Of a stretch of DNA of 64,000 nucleotides, positions 1 through 7,785 are shown piece after piece. The stretch covers positions 1 to 64,000 of the forward strand of contig NZ_BDCG01000018.1 of assembly GCF_001613385.1 (NCBI RefSeq). The letters run 5' to 3'. Position 1 is the stretch's first letter. The number at the start of each line of letters is the position of its first letter. Source of the stretch: Nocardia flavorosea NBRC 108225. GTDB lineage: Bacteria; Actinomycetota; Actinomycetes; Mycobacteriales; Mycobacteriaceae. The position numbers were made by a program, and so were the translations under genes. The notes below the pieces were generated by a model. That model made no database searches, was not told the DNA's origin, and worked only from the letters and a program-made list of their open reading frames with translations.

Positions 1-57
1 AGTTGCGATTCTACGTTCGTCGTCGTGGGCGAGTCCTACGAGGTGAGCCGTCGATGC

Positions 58-411
58 CTACGTGGGCATCGGTTGGAAGCCCGTTTCGCCGACGGTGATC
101 ATGCACGCCCGGTCCAAGACTTCGGCCTCGTATACGGCTTCGTCGAGATGTGCCGACATCAGAAGTGTCCAGGTCTGCCATGGTGTGCTTGCGGCCACGG
201 GTTTTCCGGTGTTTGCCGCAAGGCGTAGATAGTAGGCGCGGAGTTCCTGGTCGGTGACGGCGAACGTCAGTGAGTGTTTCACCGGTTCGTTGTTGATTGC
301 CGTGATCTGCAGCCGGCCCTCGGTGTCTCGGTCGATCCGGTAGCCGGCGTCGGCCCCGGCGCGGACCACCGATTCGACCAGTTCGGCGGCGCTGGGTTCA
401 GGCGTTTCCAC
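58..411 (-). CDS. Small cytoplasmic protein, possible immunity partner of the upstream secreted protein
   Basis: A 117-residue protein without signal peptide or membrane segment; I do not recognise the family. The GTG start at 411 is preceded by a strong GGAGGAGG ribosome site. It overlaps the end of the upstream secreted-protein gene by 14 bases, so the two are probably translationally coupled. Its acidic N-terminus (METPEPSAAELVESVV) and cytoplasmic location fit an immunity protein for the upstream toxin-like product, but that rests on context only. A general hypothetical protein is equally possible. Confidence 0.6.
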   Translation of the reverse strand: METPEPSAAELVESVVRAGADAGYRIDRDTEGRLQITAINNEPVKHSLTFAVTDQELRAYYLRLAANTGKPVAASTPWQTWTLLMSAHLDEAVYEAEVLDRACMITVGETGFQPMPT

Positions 412-862
412 GGCATCCTCCTCCCGGGCAGGCGGTGATTACGATTCCGTCGTCTGTCACGATCACGGTGGGCTGGACGGTCTTCGCGATTGCGCCGGTG
501 GCCCGGTTGACCAGGTAGATCTGCCCCGAATGACAATACGCGCCGCTGCCTTGCGGGCCGTGCCAGTCGGGTGCGTCGTGCGCTTTGGCCAGCGCCGTAT
601 CGGCGATATCGCGCCAGTTGCGGCCTTCGATGGCCGCGAGTCCTTCCCATTCGCTCATGTGGCGGGCCTGGATGTGGCGGTACCCCCAGTCGTTGTTCCC
701 GCACAGCAGCTTCCAGCTTCCGAACGTCGCGACCACTTTGTCCTCGGATGAGTGCACGCCACAGGCTCCCCAGGGGAACGTGGCATGGGCAGTGGTGCCG
801 GGCGTGAGCCCTGCGAGTGATATCGCTGCCGCCGCTGTCGTCAGCATCGTACGTATTCTCAT
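398..862 (-). CDS. Secreted protein with toxin-like (BECR-type RNase-like) features
   Basis: A 154-residue protein with a Sec signal peptide (charged MRIRT, hydrophobic alanine-rich core, cleavage near AHA-T at about residue 27). The mature part holds the conserved-looking GYRHIQARH stretch (about residues 60-68) and a tail reading VIVTDDGIVITACP. Such a His/Arg core followed by a beta hairpin ending in T-x-x-P recalls secreted bacterial nuclease toxins of the barnase/EndoU/ColicinE5/RelE (BECR) fold. Several cysteines (ACG, LLCG, YCHS, ACPGGGC) could form disulfides outside the cell. It is followed by an overlapping small gene that could encode immunity. The RNase assignment is a by-eye motif inference. 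Confidence 0.6.
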   Translation of the reverse strand: MRIRTMLTTAAAAISLAGLTPGTTAHATFPWGACGVHSSEDKVVATFGSWKLLCGNNDWGYRHIQARHMSEWEGLAAIEGRNWRDIADTALAKAHDAPDWHGPQGSGAYCHSGQIYLVNRATGAIAKTVQPTVIVTDDGIVITACPGGGCRGNA

Positions 863-962
863 CTCGACTCCCGTTCGCGCACCTGTGGGTGCGTTCAGCT
901 GTGGGTTTGTTGCGTTTTCCGAGGAGGACTGGTGACCTGCCTACTCGGAACGCGGAGGGGCC

Positions 963-1052
963 TTACTTGTCCCGGCGTTCGGGCAGCGTCACCGACAGGA
1001 TCAGCACGGCGAGCGGTAGTCCGATTGCGATGGCGAATCCGAGCGTGATCAC
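963..1052 (-). CDS. 29-residue single-pass membrane peptide
   Basis: A very short gene: the GTG start at 1052 overlaps the stop of the preceding gene in the GTGA pattern, and TAA lies at 963. The product is an uncharged hydrophobic helix (GFAIAIGLPLAVLILSV) followed by the charged tail TLPERRDK, a typical N-out or N-in single-pass micropeptide. The 4-base overlap and uninterrupted hydrophobic coding argue for a real gene. No function can be assigned; it sits between a small conserved protein and a secreted toxin-like protein in one apparent transcription unit. Confidence 0.5.
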   Translation of the reverse strand: MITLGFAIAIGLPLAVLILSVTLPERRDK

Positions 1053-1372
1053 TGTTCGGGCCTCGTCTGGGTGGTGACTGCCGAGCCCAGGGGATAGTGC
1101 CGTGTTGCGGTGATCAGGTCAGCGGCTTGGGTGACCACCCACCACGGGGTGCGGGGCTCGAGGGGGCCGAGGTGGGGGATCACGACTGCGTCCACGGCGT
1201 GCTCCAATGAGTACTGGACGGCGATCAGTGCGGCCAGGACGGCGGTGGCATCGGTGTGGACGGTGTAGACGACCTTCAGCCGGTGTTTTCGTGTCAAGGC
1301 TTCGTATGTGGCCGGGTCGTGGGTGCTGTGCAGCAGGGCAACCGCCCGTGTCGGTGCGTCGGATTCGGTCAC
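1049..1372 (-). CDS. Hypothetical protein, 107 aa
   Basis: I take the GTG at 1372 as start (protein begins VTESDAPTRAVALLHST) because GGAGG lies about 10 bases upstream; the longer reading from 1423 adds a low-complexity Arg/Gly tail. The protein alternates hydrophobic strands and helices (VALLHST, VVYTVHTDATAVLAALIAV, AVVIPHLG) like a small alpha/beta Rossmann-type or resolvase-like fold. No catalytic motif is certain. It lies in the minus-strand operon between 1787 and 58 and overlaps the next micropeptide gene by 4 bases. Confidence 0.65.
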   Translation of the reverse strand: MTESDAPTRAVALLHSTHDPATYEALTRKHRLKVVYTVHTDATAVLAALIAVQYSLEHAVDAVVIPHLGPLEPRTPWWVVTQAADLITATRHYPLGSAVTTQTRPEQ

Positions 1373-1439
1373 AGCGGCAGCCCCTCCACGATTCGATCTG
1401 GATGTACCGCGACCGAGTCGCATGCGCTCAGGCCGGCGG

Positions 1440-1787
1440 TCACTGTTGGGCCTCGATGTACTGTGCTGCGAGCCGGAACCGGGCGCAGTCGTGTTTGGTG
1501 TGGTCGGCCATGAGATGGATGGCGTGCGCTCTGCCGCGGATGGGATCGGTGCTGTTGCAGGCGGCGTTGTCGAGGTGGCGGAGGCCGGCGGCGACGCGTT
1601 CGAGGAGGTCGAGATTGCGGGTGTGCCAGAGGCGTATGGTGGCCGCCATCGACTGGTTGTGCGTGCGTCTGGTGGGGAGTTTCGGTCGTTCCTGGCGCAG
1701 GTGGTCGTCGGTCGGGGCGATACCGGCCGGGGTCGGATCTATCCCGGCCGGCTGGTGGATGCTGGTTCGGGTTGGGGGTACGGGCAT
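1440..1787 (-). CDS. Small conserved helical protein (paralogue of the protein at 26567-26845)
   Basis: A 115-residue protein of unknown function. Its C-terminal half reads LLERVAAGLRHLD, then IRGRAHAIHLMADH, then CARFRLAAQYIEA. The protein at 26567-26845 shows the same spaced pattern (LLERITEGLRALP, IRGYAHAHQEMAVH, CARYLEAVRYVEA), so the two are paralogues with a conserved R-G-x-A-H-A core and a conserved C-A-R. The first 45 residues are proline/threonine-rich and probably unstructured. It is the first gene of the minus-strand operon divergent from the XRE regulator at 1956. Confidence 0.65.
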   Translation of the reverse strand: MPVPPTRTSIHQPAGIDPTPAGIAPTDDHLRQERPKLPTRRTHNQSMAATIRLWHTRNLDLLERVAAGLRHLDNAACNSTDPIRGRAHAIHLMADHTKHDCARFRLAAQYIEAQQ

Positions 1788-1905
1788 AACGGTCGGCTCC
1801 GGGTTCTGTCGGGGGGAAAGTCGAGCGTGCGCCTGTTCGGATGGCGGTAAATGATCACTTCCAGCATTGCTGTGTTGTTGCGCCGGAAGGACTCACCGAA
1901 CCCGT

Positions 1906-1946
1906 ACCGAGCCCGTACGCTGGCGGTATCACAGCGGAGGGGAGGG
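1906..1946 (+). promoter_or_regulatory. Conserved promoter/leader box shared with the second XRE gene
   Basis: Forty-one bases ending at the ribosome site of the XRE gene are nearly identical to 8113-8153 upstream of the paralogue. Both contain a CCCGTAC core, a GGTAT-(C/T)-AC that could be a -10 region, and the leader AGCGGAGGGGAGGG. Only four positions differ by eye. Conservation outside coding DNA suggests a shared promoter and probably a shared operator. Confidence 0.5.
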
Positions 1947-1955
1947 CATCGAGAC

Positions 1956-3374
1956 ATGGCGATTATCAAGTGGACCGGGCTCGAGGTGGCCGCGTTGCGT
2001 ATGGCGTTGCGGGATACTCAGGAGCAGTTCGCCGACCGGATCGGGTGTTCGGTCGAGGCGGTCGGCAAATGGGAACGCAGAGGTGCAGGCATCGTCCTGG
2101 GCGCAAAGTATTCCGAGTGCATGGACACCGCCTGCCGGAGGCTCGACGACGAGCAGAAGGCGCGTTTCGCGCAGTTGACGGCATGCACGTCAGAGCTCCC
2201 CTCCCAGAAAAGCGAGGGGCTTGACCTTGCCGACGTCGTTCCAGGCAGCCACGCTGGTACAGGGTCGGAAGTTCCTGCGCATGATGGAGGTGATCCCACG
2301 AACCGCCGAGAAGCACTGCAGGTATTGGGCATATCCGCGTTGAGTGGCGGTGTAAGCATCGCCGGTCTTGTGAACGATGCGGCGCGGGAGTCCACAGTGT
2401 TGATGAACGCTGTCGAGCGGTCGCCGGCCGACCCGGATTCGCTGCACGATGCGGCCGAAGACCTGTATCGACTGGCATCGGACTATGCCACCGATCCGGA
2501 TGTTGCTCGGATCTTCGTTCGCCTCACCGCTCTGCGTGATCAGATCGCAGCGGCGATCCAACGAATTGGTCGGGTCGCCGACCTTCGTGATCTGTATGTT
2601 CTGTTTTCCGCCACCTGCGTATTGCTGGCCTCGGTATCCCACGATCTCGCCGAGCCGCAGGCCGCGATGGCTCAGGCCAGGGCCGCAAGCCGGTTCGCCG
2701 AACTCGCCGGTCACCGCGCACTGCTGTCGTGGGTGTTCTGTACTCGGGCGATGATTGCATCCTGGTGGGGTCGGCCTGGGCAGGTGTTGCGGGAGGTCGA
2801 CCGAGCCGGCGCCAAGTACGGTGTCGCCGGTCTTCGCCTGCGCGGCCTCGAAGCACGCGCCCATGCGCAGTGCGGCAACCGTGAATCGGCGTTGGCCGCG
2901 TTGCATGCTGCTCGGAGTCACAGGGAACGCTGGCCAGGCCAAGATGAGTTGGCCGATCTCGGTCCGATCTTTACCTTCTCCTCGGCGCGCCAGCACTACT
3001 ATGACGCGACGACATTCGCCAGGCTGGGCGACTGGAAGAAAGCCGAGCGAGAAGCGGAGGCTGTGGTCGGCTGCTATCGGCCGAACCCGGCTTCGTCCTG
3101 GCCGGTCACCCTGACGTTGGCCCAGGCAGATCTGGCGAGGGCACGGCTCCACATCGAAGGCCCACGTGTAGCTCTCGACACCTTGCTGCCCGCGTTGGAA
3201 GTCAGTGCGGTTCAGAGACTGCCACAATTTCACGTCGCTCTACGAGCGATACACAAGGATCTCCTGTCTCACCCAGCCGCAGCTGATCCCGACGGACGAA
3301 TGATGCTGGACGCCATCCGAACGTTTGCGATGGATACGACAACAACGAAGGTGGAGGATGGCAGACTCGCTTGA
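1956..3374 (+). CDS. XRE-family regulator with long TPR-like C-terminal domain (copy 1)
   Basis: A 472-residue protein. ATG 1956 is chosen over the longer open frame from 1851 because it follows the AGGGGAGGG ribosome site and aligns with the start of the paralogue at 8164. Residues 6-40 form a helix-turn-helix (LRDTQEQFADRIGCSVEAV, then GKWERRG). The remainder is alpha-helical, alanine-rich and repeat-like (about residues 150-460), as in actinobacterial XRE regulators whose C-terminal repeats are thought to bind a ligand or partner. Its last 17 bases overlap the flavin-reductase-like gene, indicating coupling. Confidence 0.85.
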   Translation: MAIIKWTGLEVAALRMALRDTQEQFADRIGCSVEAVGKWERRGAGIVLGAKYSECMDTACRRLDDEQKARFAQLTACTSELPSQKSEGLDLADVVPGSHAGTGSEVPAHDGGDPTNRREALQVLGISALSGGVSIAGLVNDAARESTVLMNAVERSPADPDSLHDAAEDLYRLASDYATDPDVARIFVRLTALRDQIAAAIQRIGRVADLRDLYVLFSATCVLLASVSHDLAEPQAAMAQARAASRFAELAGHRALLSWVFCTRAMIASWWGRPGQVLREVDRAGAKYGVAGLRLRGLEARAHAQCGNRESALAALHAARSHRERWPGQDELADLGPIFTFSSARQHYYDATTFARLGDWKKAEREAEAVVGCYRPNPASSWPVTLTLAQADLARARLHIEGPRVALDTLLPALEVSAVQRLPQFHVALRAIHKDLLSHPAAADPDGRMMLDAIRTFAMDTTTTKVEDGRLA

Positions 3375-3927
3375 TCTGGCACACCGGCTCCTCGCGCCGC
3401 GCATCGCCTACCTGATCGGCACGAAGGACGAGAACGGCACTGCCAACCTGATCCCCGTATCCAACCTGACATCGGTGTCCACGAAGCCACAGCAAGTGGC
3501 GATAGCGGTGCTCAAACAGTGGCGGACGTACAAGAATCTGCTGGCGGCCGAGGGGTTCACGGTGACAGTGCCGACGATCGATCAGTTGGACTCGGTGTGG
3601 AAGCTGGGGGCGCGCTATTCGAAGTCGCGGGTGGTTGATCCGGTCGAGAAGCTGGCGTCCTGTGGACTCGAGTTGGACCGAGGTGCCTCGCCTTTCGGAC
3701 CGGTTGTGCCCTCCGGGATCGGTTGGCTGAGTTGTCGTGTGGTAGCTCGGATCGACCTGAACGGTGACCACGGCATCACGGTAGGGGAGGTGGAGCAGGT
3801 GTGGTTCAATCCGGAATATCTCACCGCGGAGGGCAAACCGAAGGACTCGGTGCATCCATTGATGCAGCAGACGGGGAATCTGTTCACGACCTCGGCGGAT
3901 GCGAGGGTGGCGGTCGAGTACTACTGA
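3358..3927 (+). CDS. Flavin reductase-like FMN-binding split-barrel protein
   Basis: A 189-residue protein starting at ATG 3358 inside the end of the XRE gene. The N-terminal pattern PRIAYLIGTKDENGTANLIP, followed by SVSTKPQQVAIAV and YKNLLAAEGFTVTVPT, is that of flavin reductase-like (DIM6/NTAB) split-barrel proteins that bind FMN and reduce it with NAD(P)H or carry it. The C-terminal region continues the barrel (VVARIDLNGDHGITVGEVEQV). No monooxygenase partner is adjacent. The overlap with a regulator gene suggests co-expression with it; the substrate is unknown. Confidence 0.75.
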   Translation: MADSLDLAHRLLAPRIAYLIGTKDENGTANLIPVSNLTSVSTKPQQVAIAVLKQWRTYKNLLAAEGFTVTVPTIDQLDSVWKLGARYSKSRVVDPVEKLASCGLELDRGASPFGPVVPSGIGWLSCRVVARIDLNGDHGITVGEVEQVWFNPEYLTAEGKPKDSVHPLMQQTGNLFTTSADARVAVEYY

Positions 3928-4002
3928 CGGAGATTGTCGTCGGCGGTGATCGAAATCTATGAACACTTGGTCGCCAACGGCGGGTCCGATGTGCGTAGTC
4001 GC

Positions 4003-4266
4003 TTAGATTCCGTCCCCGATCGCCGGTGGATACCACTCTTCGCGGGGTTCTACAGTCGAGCGCGGGCGGTCGGTTTCGAGCCAACTTGCTCGACCGTAGT
4101 AGCGGTCCATTTCTTCCTCTTCTTCCTGAGTGGGCCCGCGTGGGTCGGATCGAATCACGCTTTCGGTGGGTTCTGTACTTTGCTCCGCCTCCTTCTCACG
4201 CAGTATCTGCAGGTATTCAGGTGGTAGATCAGCGTATGGATCGTCGGCCATTGTCAACTTCCTCAC
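4003..4266 (-). CDS. Small acidic hypothetical protein, last gene of the ESX-substrate operon
   Basis: An 87-residue acidic protein containing DDPYADLPPEYLQILREKEA and a TQEEEEEMDRYYGR segment. GTG 4266 overlaps the preceding stop by 4 bases (GTGA); an internal ATG at 4251 with GAGGAAG upstream is an equally good start. No family is recognised. Position at the end of the operon after a membrane protein suggests an accessory role. Confidence 0.6.
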   Translation of the reverse strand: MRKLTMADDPYADLPPEYLQILREKEAEQSTEPTESVIRSDPRGPTQEEEEEMDRYYGRASWLETDRPRSTVEPREEWYPPAIGDGI

Positions 4267-5084
4267 CGCTGTTCCTGGTCGACGACCCCGTATGAACGGA
4301 GACGTGCGACGGCTCGTTCATCGGATAGTTCGTCACGGAGTTCTGGATGGTCGTGGTAGAAGCGGATGGTCCAGTATGTCGCTGCCGCTCCGACCGACAG
4401 TCGTTCGGCGTAGACCCTGTTCGTGACGACTTCGGCTGGTTGCCGGCCTCTGGACTGCAGGCGAACTACACCGGTGGCGTTCGTCCGATGCTCGGCCTCC
4501 ACATTCTTCAGGTCCGACCATTTGAGTTCAGATTCGAAGGAAATGACTTTCGGGACTTTGATTCCGGCGGGTGACAGCACGAGCCGGCGTGAGCCGCGCC
4601 GTGCGAGGTAGAGCACCGAATACGCGACCATGAAGAGACAGCAGATACCAGCGACGGGAGCGAAAAACAGTCGCTGGCCGTCGTCCATCGGCAGCACTGA
4701 GTCTTCGGACGGGTAGCCGACAAATATCAATGCGCCGGTCGCTGCCCCGGACAGCATCAGGAATACCAGTGTCGCTCGGTGGGCGAGCGAATGCTCCGCG
4801 ATCAGTTCGCCGTCTCGGCAGTGCAGGCGGGCACTGTCGATCGTCACGCGGTCACGGCCACTCTTGCCAGCAACTAGTAGGGCGATACCGCAGGCGAAAA
4901 ATACGGCCACACAGAGATACAACAGAATGTCGCCTGTTCGCGCCGAACCTGTCTCCTGCACAGCGAGAAAAATCAGATAAACCGAGGCTGCGCCGACGAG
5001 AAGGAACGATATACGTTCCATCCAGGTCAATCCGCTACGGAACTCTTCCGGCAAGGGAAAGTACGTAGGTACGCCGGCCGTCAA
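4263..5084 (-). CDS. Polytopic membrane protein, candidate immunity protein of the upstream effector
   Basis: A 273-residue protein with four clear membrane segments in two hairpins: about residues 25-44 (ISFLLVGAASVYLIFLAV) and 53-72, then after a loop about 102-122 and 140-160. A soluble C-terminal domain of about 110 residues resembles a PH-like domain (GSRRLVLSPAGIKVPKV, LKWSDLKNVEAE). It overlaps the effector gene by 4 bases. Polytopic membrane proteins encoded directly after membrane-targeting toxins are often immunity factors; here that is inference from order and topology. Confidence 0.65.
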   Translation of the reverse strand: MTAGVPTYFPLPEEFRSGLTWMERISFLLVGAASVYLIFLAVQETGSARTGDILLYLCVAVFFACGIALLVAGKSGRDRVTIDSARLHCRDGELIAEHSLAHRATLVFLMLSGAATGALIFVGYPSEDSVLPMDDGQRLFFAPVAGICCLFMVAYSVLYLARRGSRRLVLSPAGIKVPKVISFESELKWSDLKNVEAEHRTNATGVVRLQSRGRQPAEVVTNRVYAERLSVGAAATYWTIRFYHDHPELRDELSDERAVARLRSYGVVDQEQR

Positions 5085-6469
5085 CAGACAGCCTCGCCAA
5101 GCCGGGAACCGAGACTGCCGAATACCCAGGCCCCGGCCATCGACCCCACAACGGACGACACAGTCCCGACCGGGCCTCCGCCCATTCCGAAAGCGGTACC
5201 TACCGCAACGCTTCCGACGGTTCCCACTGTCCCCGACACCCCGGCGACACAGGCATCACGTGCGGTCTCAGCGGCGGCCATATCCCAGAGGGTGGTGGCG
5301 ATTCCGAGTCCGGGCCCGGCGTATTTCGCTCCAGCGCTGACCTTCGCGAGCTGGTCTTCGTCCAGGACCATTCGCATACCGTCGAGCCCTTTACCTCCGG
5401 TGGCCGTTTCCAGCCCGGTGATCGCACCTCCCACCGTGGTTATTGATGGGTGAGTGAAGAACGGACTGTCCTTCGGAACATCGATGAACTGTCCATCCGG
5501 GCCGGCCATCAAGGCCATGGCACCACCTGTGCCATCGGGCTTCAGCTGAAGATACATCTGACCGGGCGCCGAAAAATCGGTTTGCACGACCTCGTCTCGA
5601 CTGTTCTTGATCGTGCGTACCGTAGATGTTCTGTTTCCCGCAGCGTCGTAGGTGTCGACAGTTTGTACCGAGTCACCTGGGCGAGGATGCAGCGATTGAA
5701 TTTCGAACTTGCGCGGGTCGGTTCCGGGTGGCGGTTGGTAGCTGGCGGTCGTCGTGGCCACTTGCTTACTGCCGTCCTGCATGGTGATGGTCTTGACGTG
5801 GCTGCCGTCCTTGTCCTCCTCCGTGACGTAGGCAACGGTCAGCGCGGCATCCTGTTGCTGAATCATCTCCTGCGCCTGTCTGCCGCCTTCGTATTGCGGA
5901 TCCGGCACTCCGTCGTCGGGCCGGGGATGGAGATTCGGATCGGTCGGATCGAATCGGACGTCGGAATATCGGTAGTTGATCAGCTGTAGTTTGCCGACGG
6001 CGTCGCTGTCGGCTTTGCCGAGTTCGGTGATCAACGGGTTGAGTTGCTCCTGGAATGCCGTCTGCGCAGTGCGTAGCACTTTGATACGTTCCGCATTGGT
6101 CTGCTCCGGCTTGATGAGTACAACCCACTTATCATCGACGAATAGCGGGCCCGCCTCGATCTTCGCCACCATCGTGTCGATTCTGCCCTTGACGGAGGTC
6201 AATGCATGATAGTAGGCATCCAGTATTCCCGTGGTGTCGTCGGCGATGTCGCCGAAGAATGCGGAGTGCTGTGCGGTACGCGTGAACATGGTGAGTGCCG
6301 CATCGTGGGACTGTCCGGACCAGGCCCTCATTTGCGGGAGGTCCGCGCAGTCCGCGCGTAGCGAGTGCACGGCCATCTCCACGTTCTGCCCGGCCTGCCA
6401 TACCGACTTCTTTGTATCGAGGAGACTGCCGAGATTCCAGGAGTTCAATCGAGTTCGGGTGGGTATCAT
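5081..6469 (-). CDS. ESX-type secreted effector candidate with N-terminal WXG-like helices and C-terminal glycine zipper
   Basis: A 462-residue protein. ATG 6469 is used rather than the longer frame, whose first 63 residues are basic read-through of the neighbouring gene's other frame. Residues 1-110 are helical with a W-x-G turn (MRAWSGQSHDAA), as in WXG/LXG substrates. The middle is polar, with a beta-rich part (VKTITMQDGSKQVATT). The last about 65 residues are hydrophobic and glycine-rich (GTVGSVAVGTAFGMGGG, then VVGSMAGAWVFGSLGS) with repeated G-x3-G spacing, a glycine zipper able to insert in membranes. This resembles LXG toxins that end in glycine zippers. It follows an EspC-like gene by 5 bases and overlaps a membrane-protein gene. 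Confidence 0.65.
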   Translation of the reverse strand: MIPTRTRLNSWNLGSLLDTKKSVWQAGQNVEMAVHSLRADCADLPQMRAWSGQSHDAALTMFTRTAQHSAFFGDIADDTTGILDAYYHALTSVKGRIDTMVAKIEAGPLFVDDKWVVLIKPEQTNAERIKVLRTAQTAFQEQLNPLITELGKADSDAVGKLQLINYRYSDVRFDPTDPNLHPRPDDGVPDPQYEGGRQAQEMIQQQDAALTVAYVTEEDKDGSHVKTITMQDGSKQVATTTASYQPPPGTDPRKFEIQSLHPRPGDSVQTVDTYDAAGNRTSTVRTIKNSRDEVVQTDFSAPGQMYLQLKPDGTGGAMALMAGPDGQFIDVPKDSPFFTHPSITTVGGAITGLETATGGKGLDGMRMVLDEDQLAKVSAGAKYAGPGLGIATTLWDMAAAETARDACVAGVSGTVGTVGSVAVGTAFGMGGGPVGTVSSVVGSMAGAWVFGSLGSRLGEAVC

Positions 6470-6474
6470 GGCTG

Positions 6475-6789
6475 TCAGTTCAATCCGTTCGTGCCGGGGT
6501 GCGTGGCGTGAATGCCCGTGAACCTTCCTGCCAGGGTCTCGTCTTCGACCTGGAAGTCCTGAGCGGTTCCCCGGACTGCTGTAGCCATATCGTCGATATC
6601 GTCGGAAAAGTTGGTCAGCGGTGTCTTCATTACTTCTCCGACGCGTTGAGCCATCCATTGTGCAGCGGACCCTGAAGTGCCGTCGAAGGCTGTCGAGAAG
6701 GCTCCCGCAAGATTTGCTTCGCGCACTGTGCGGGACGCTTCGTCTACTTCGGTCGCGAAAACTCGTAATATTTCCGGATCTACTTCCAT
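6475..6789 (-). CDS. EspC-like (T7SS ESX excreted factor family) small protein
   Basis: A 104-residue protein without a Sec signal. The pattern DPEILRVFATEVDEASRTV, then AGAFSTAFDGTSGSAAQWM, then an amphipathic second helix with TAVRGTAQDFQVEDETLAGR matches the EspC family of small helical type VII substrates. In this family the protein forms a helical hairpin and is exported with or as a partner of larger substrates. It is 5 bases upstream of the 462-residue effector gene, which fits a role as secretion partner or chaperone. Confidence 0.7.
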   Translation of the reverse strand: MEVDPEILRVFATEVDEASRTVREANLAGAFSTAFDGTSGSAAQWMAQRVGEVMKTPLTNFSDDIDDMATAVRGTAQDFQVEDETLAGRFTGIHATHPGTNGLN

Positions 6790-6843
6790 TTCATTCCTAT
6801 GTCGGTCGATGGGGTTGCTGTACTGATAGGCGACCGGTTCGGT

Positions 6844-7224
6844 CTATGGCCCGGCGTTACCGAGAGTCTGTGAAGTCTGCTGGTCGGTCTCGGAAATCTG
6901 CTTGCGGGCCAGTTCGAACGTTTGCTTCATGAGTTTCACGATCTCAATCGACTGGTTCAGCCGGTTCACCGCTGAATCTTCGTCGCCGACCGCCTTCTTG
7001 GAGAACTTCGCGGCGAGCGCTTGCGCTGACCTCAAACCCCCGAAGCCTGAGATGTACTGCAGGTTGCTGGCTTGCTCAACCGCAATATCCAACTGTTTCA
7101 TGAAGGTGTCGCAGCGGGCCGCGAGCTTTGCAGCTATATCCGCCTCCATGACGATTTCACCGTTCTCGGCTTGTGTTCTCAGGTTCTGCCAGTGCTTGAG
7201 CTGGGTTTCCTGTTCGTCGGCCAC
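6844..7224 (-). CDS. WXG100-like helical protein
   Basis: A 126-residue all-helical protein: KHWQNLRTQAENGEIVM, then a long amphipathic helix up to about residue 60, a turn GFGGLRSAQ, and a second helix ending NQSIEIVKLMKQTFELARKQ. The helix-turn-helix hairpin topology is like WXG100/ESAT-6 proteins, although the turn is G-F-G-G rather than W-x-G. It lies 9 bases after the DUF3558 lipoprotein gene and before the EspC-like gene, in the same minus-strand operon. Confidence 0.6.
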   Translation of the reverse strand: MADEQETQLKHWQNLRTQAENGEIVMEADIAAKLAARCDTFMKQLDIAVEQASNLQYISGFGGLRSAQALAAKFSKKAVGDEDSAVNRLNQSIEIVKLMKQTFELARKQISETDQQTSQTLGNAGP

Positions 7225-7233
7225 GTCCGCCCC

Positions 7234-7785
7234 CTACGGTAGATGCGGTTCCAGCTCCTTCGCCCGTTCCACAGCGAGCGTGCATGGCGGCGATTCCGGA
7301 ATGGATTCCTTCTGCGACGTGCGCCAACCAAGGATTACGTTGTGCATGCCACCGCCCGCGGCGGGTATGGAGACGTAGCATCGGAGCGGTTCCGGATCAT
7401 CGGCTTGGTGGTAGGTCTTCCCGGCCCGAGTGCCGATCTGCACATCCTCGAATCCGGTCACTGTCGGGTTGTCCGGGAGGTCTTCCTGAGCGAACGTGGT
7501 GGTGCCGATGCTGACTATGTACGGAGTGCCGTCGACCGGCTGCCACATACAGATCTTCCAGACTCCACCAGTCGGGGAGTCGACAGAAGTCTGTTTGGTG
7601 CTCGGGTCCAGACCGGCCGCTTGGAGGGCTTCGTCGGAGAGCTCATCGCACGGATTGAACGCGACTGTGGTCGGTGTCTGTTCCGTTGTGTCTGCCGGAG
7701 TTTCTTTCCCTGCCGCGCCTCCGCACCCGGCAACCAACAGGCCGGCGGCGAGAGCACCGCCGAACCGGCTCAGGTATCGGTTCAC
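7234..7785 (-). CDS. DUF3558-family lipoprotein
   Basis: A 183-residue lipoprotein: signal peptide with lipobox LLVAGCGG (Cys about residue 21), a Thr/Pro-rich linker, then the DUF3558 signature FNPCDELSDEALQAAGLDP, GVWKICMWQP and a C-terminal cysteine pair (LRCYVSI, PPCTLA). Such proteins are membrane-anchored on the outer face in mycobacteria and nocardiae; their biochemical role is not established. It overlaps the upstream XRE gene by 4 bases. Confidence 0.85.
   Translation of the reverse strand: MNRYLSRFGGALAAGLLVAGCGGAAGKETPADTTEQTPTTVAFNPCDELSDEALQAAGLDPSTKQTSVDSPTGGVWKICMWQPVDGTPYIVSIGTTTFAQEDLPDNPTVTGFEDVQIGTRAGKTYHQADDPEPLRCYVSIPAAGGGMHNVILGWRTSQKESIPESPPCTLAVERAKELEPHLP

Noticed and set aside
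2190..3233. 347-codon open frame opposite the first XRE regulator
   Set aside because: Arg/Gly-rich antisense reading without domain features; the plus-strand frame has a recognisable HTH and a paralogue.
3358..3927. Flavin reductase as part of the ESX operon
   Set aside because: It is on the opposite strand, overlaps the XRE gene at 1956 and converges on the ESX operon, so it belongs to the XRE unit.
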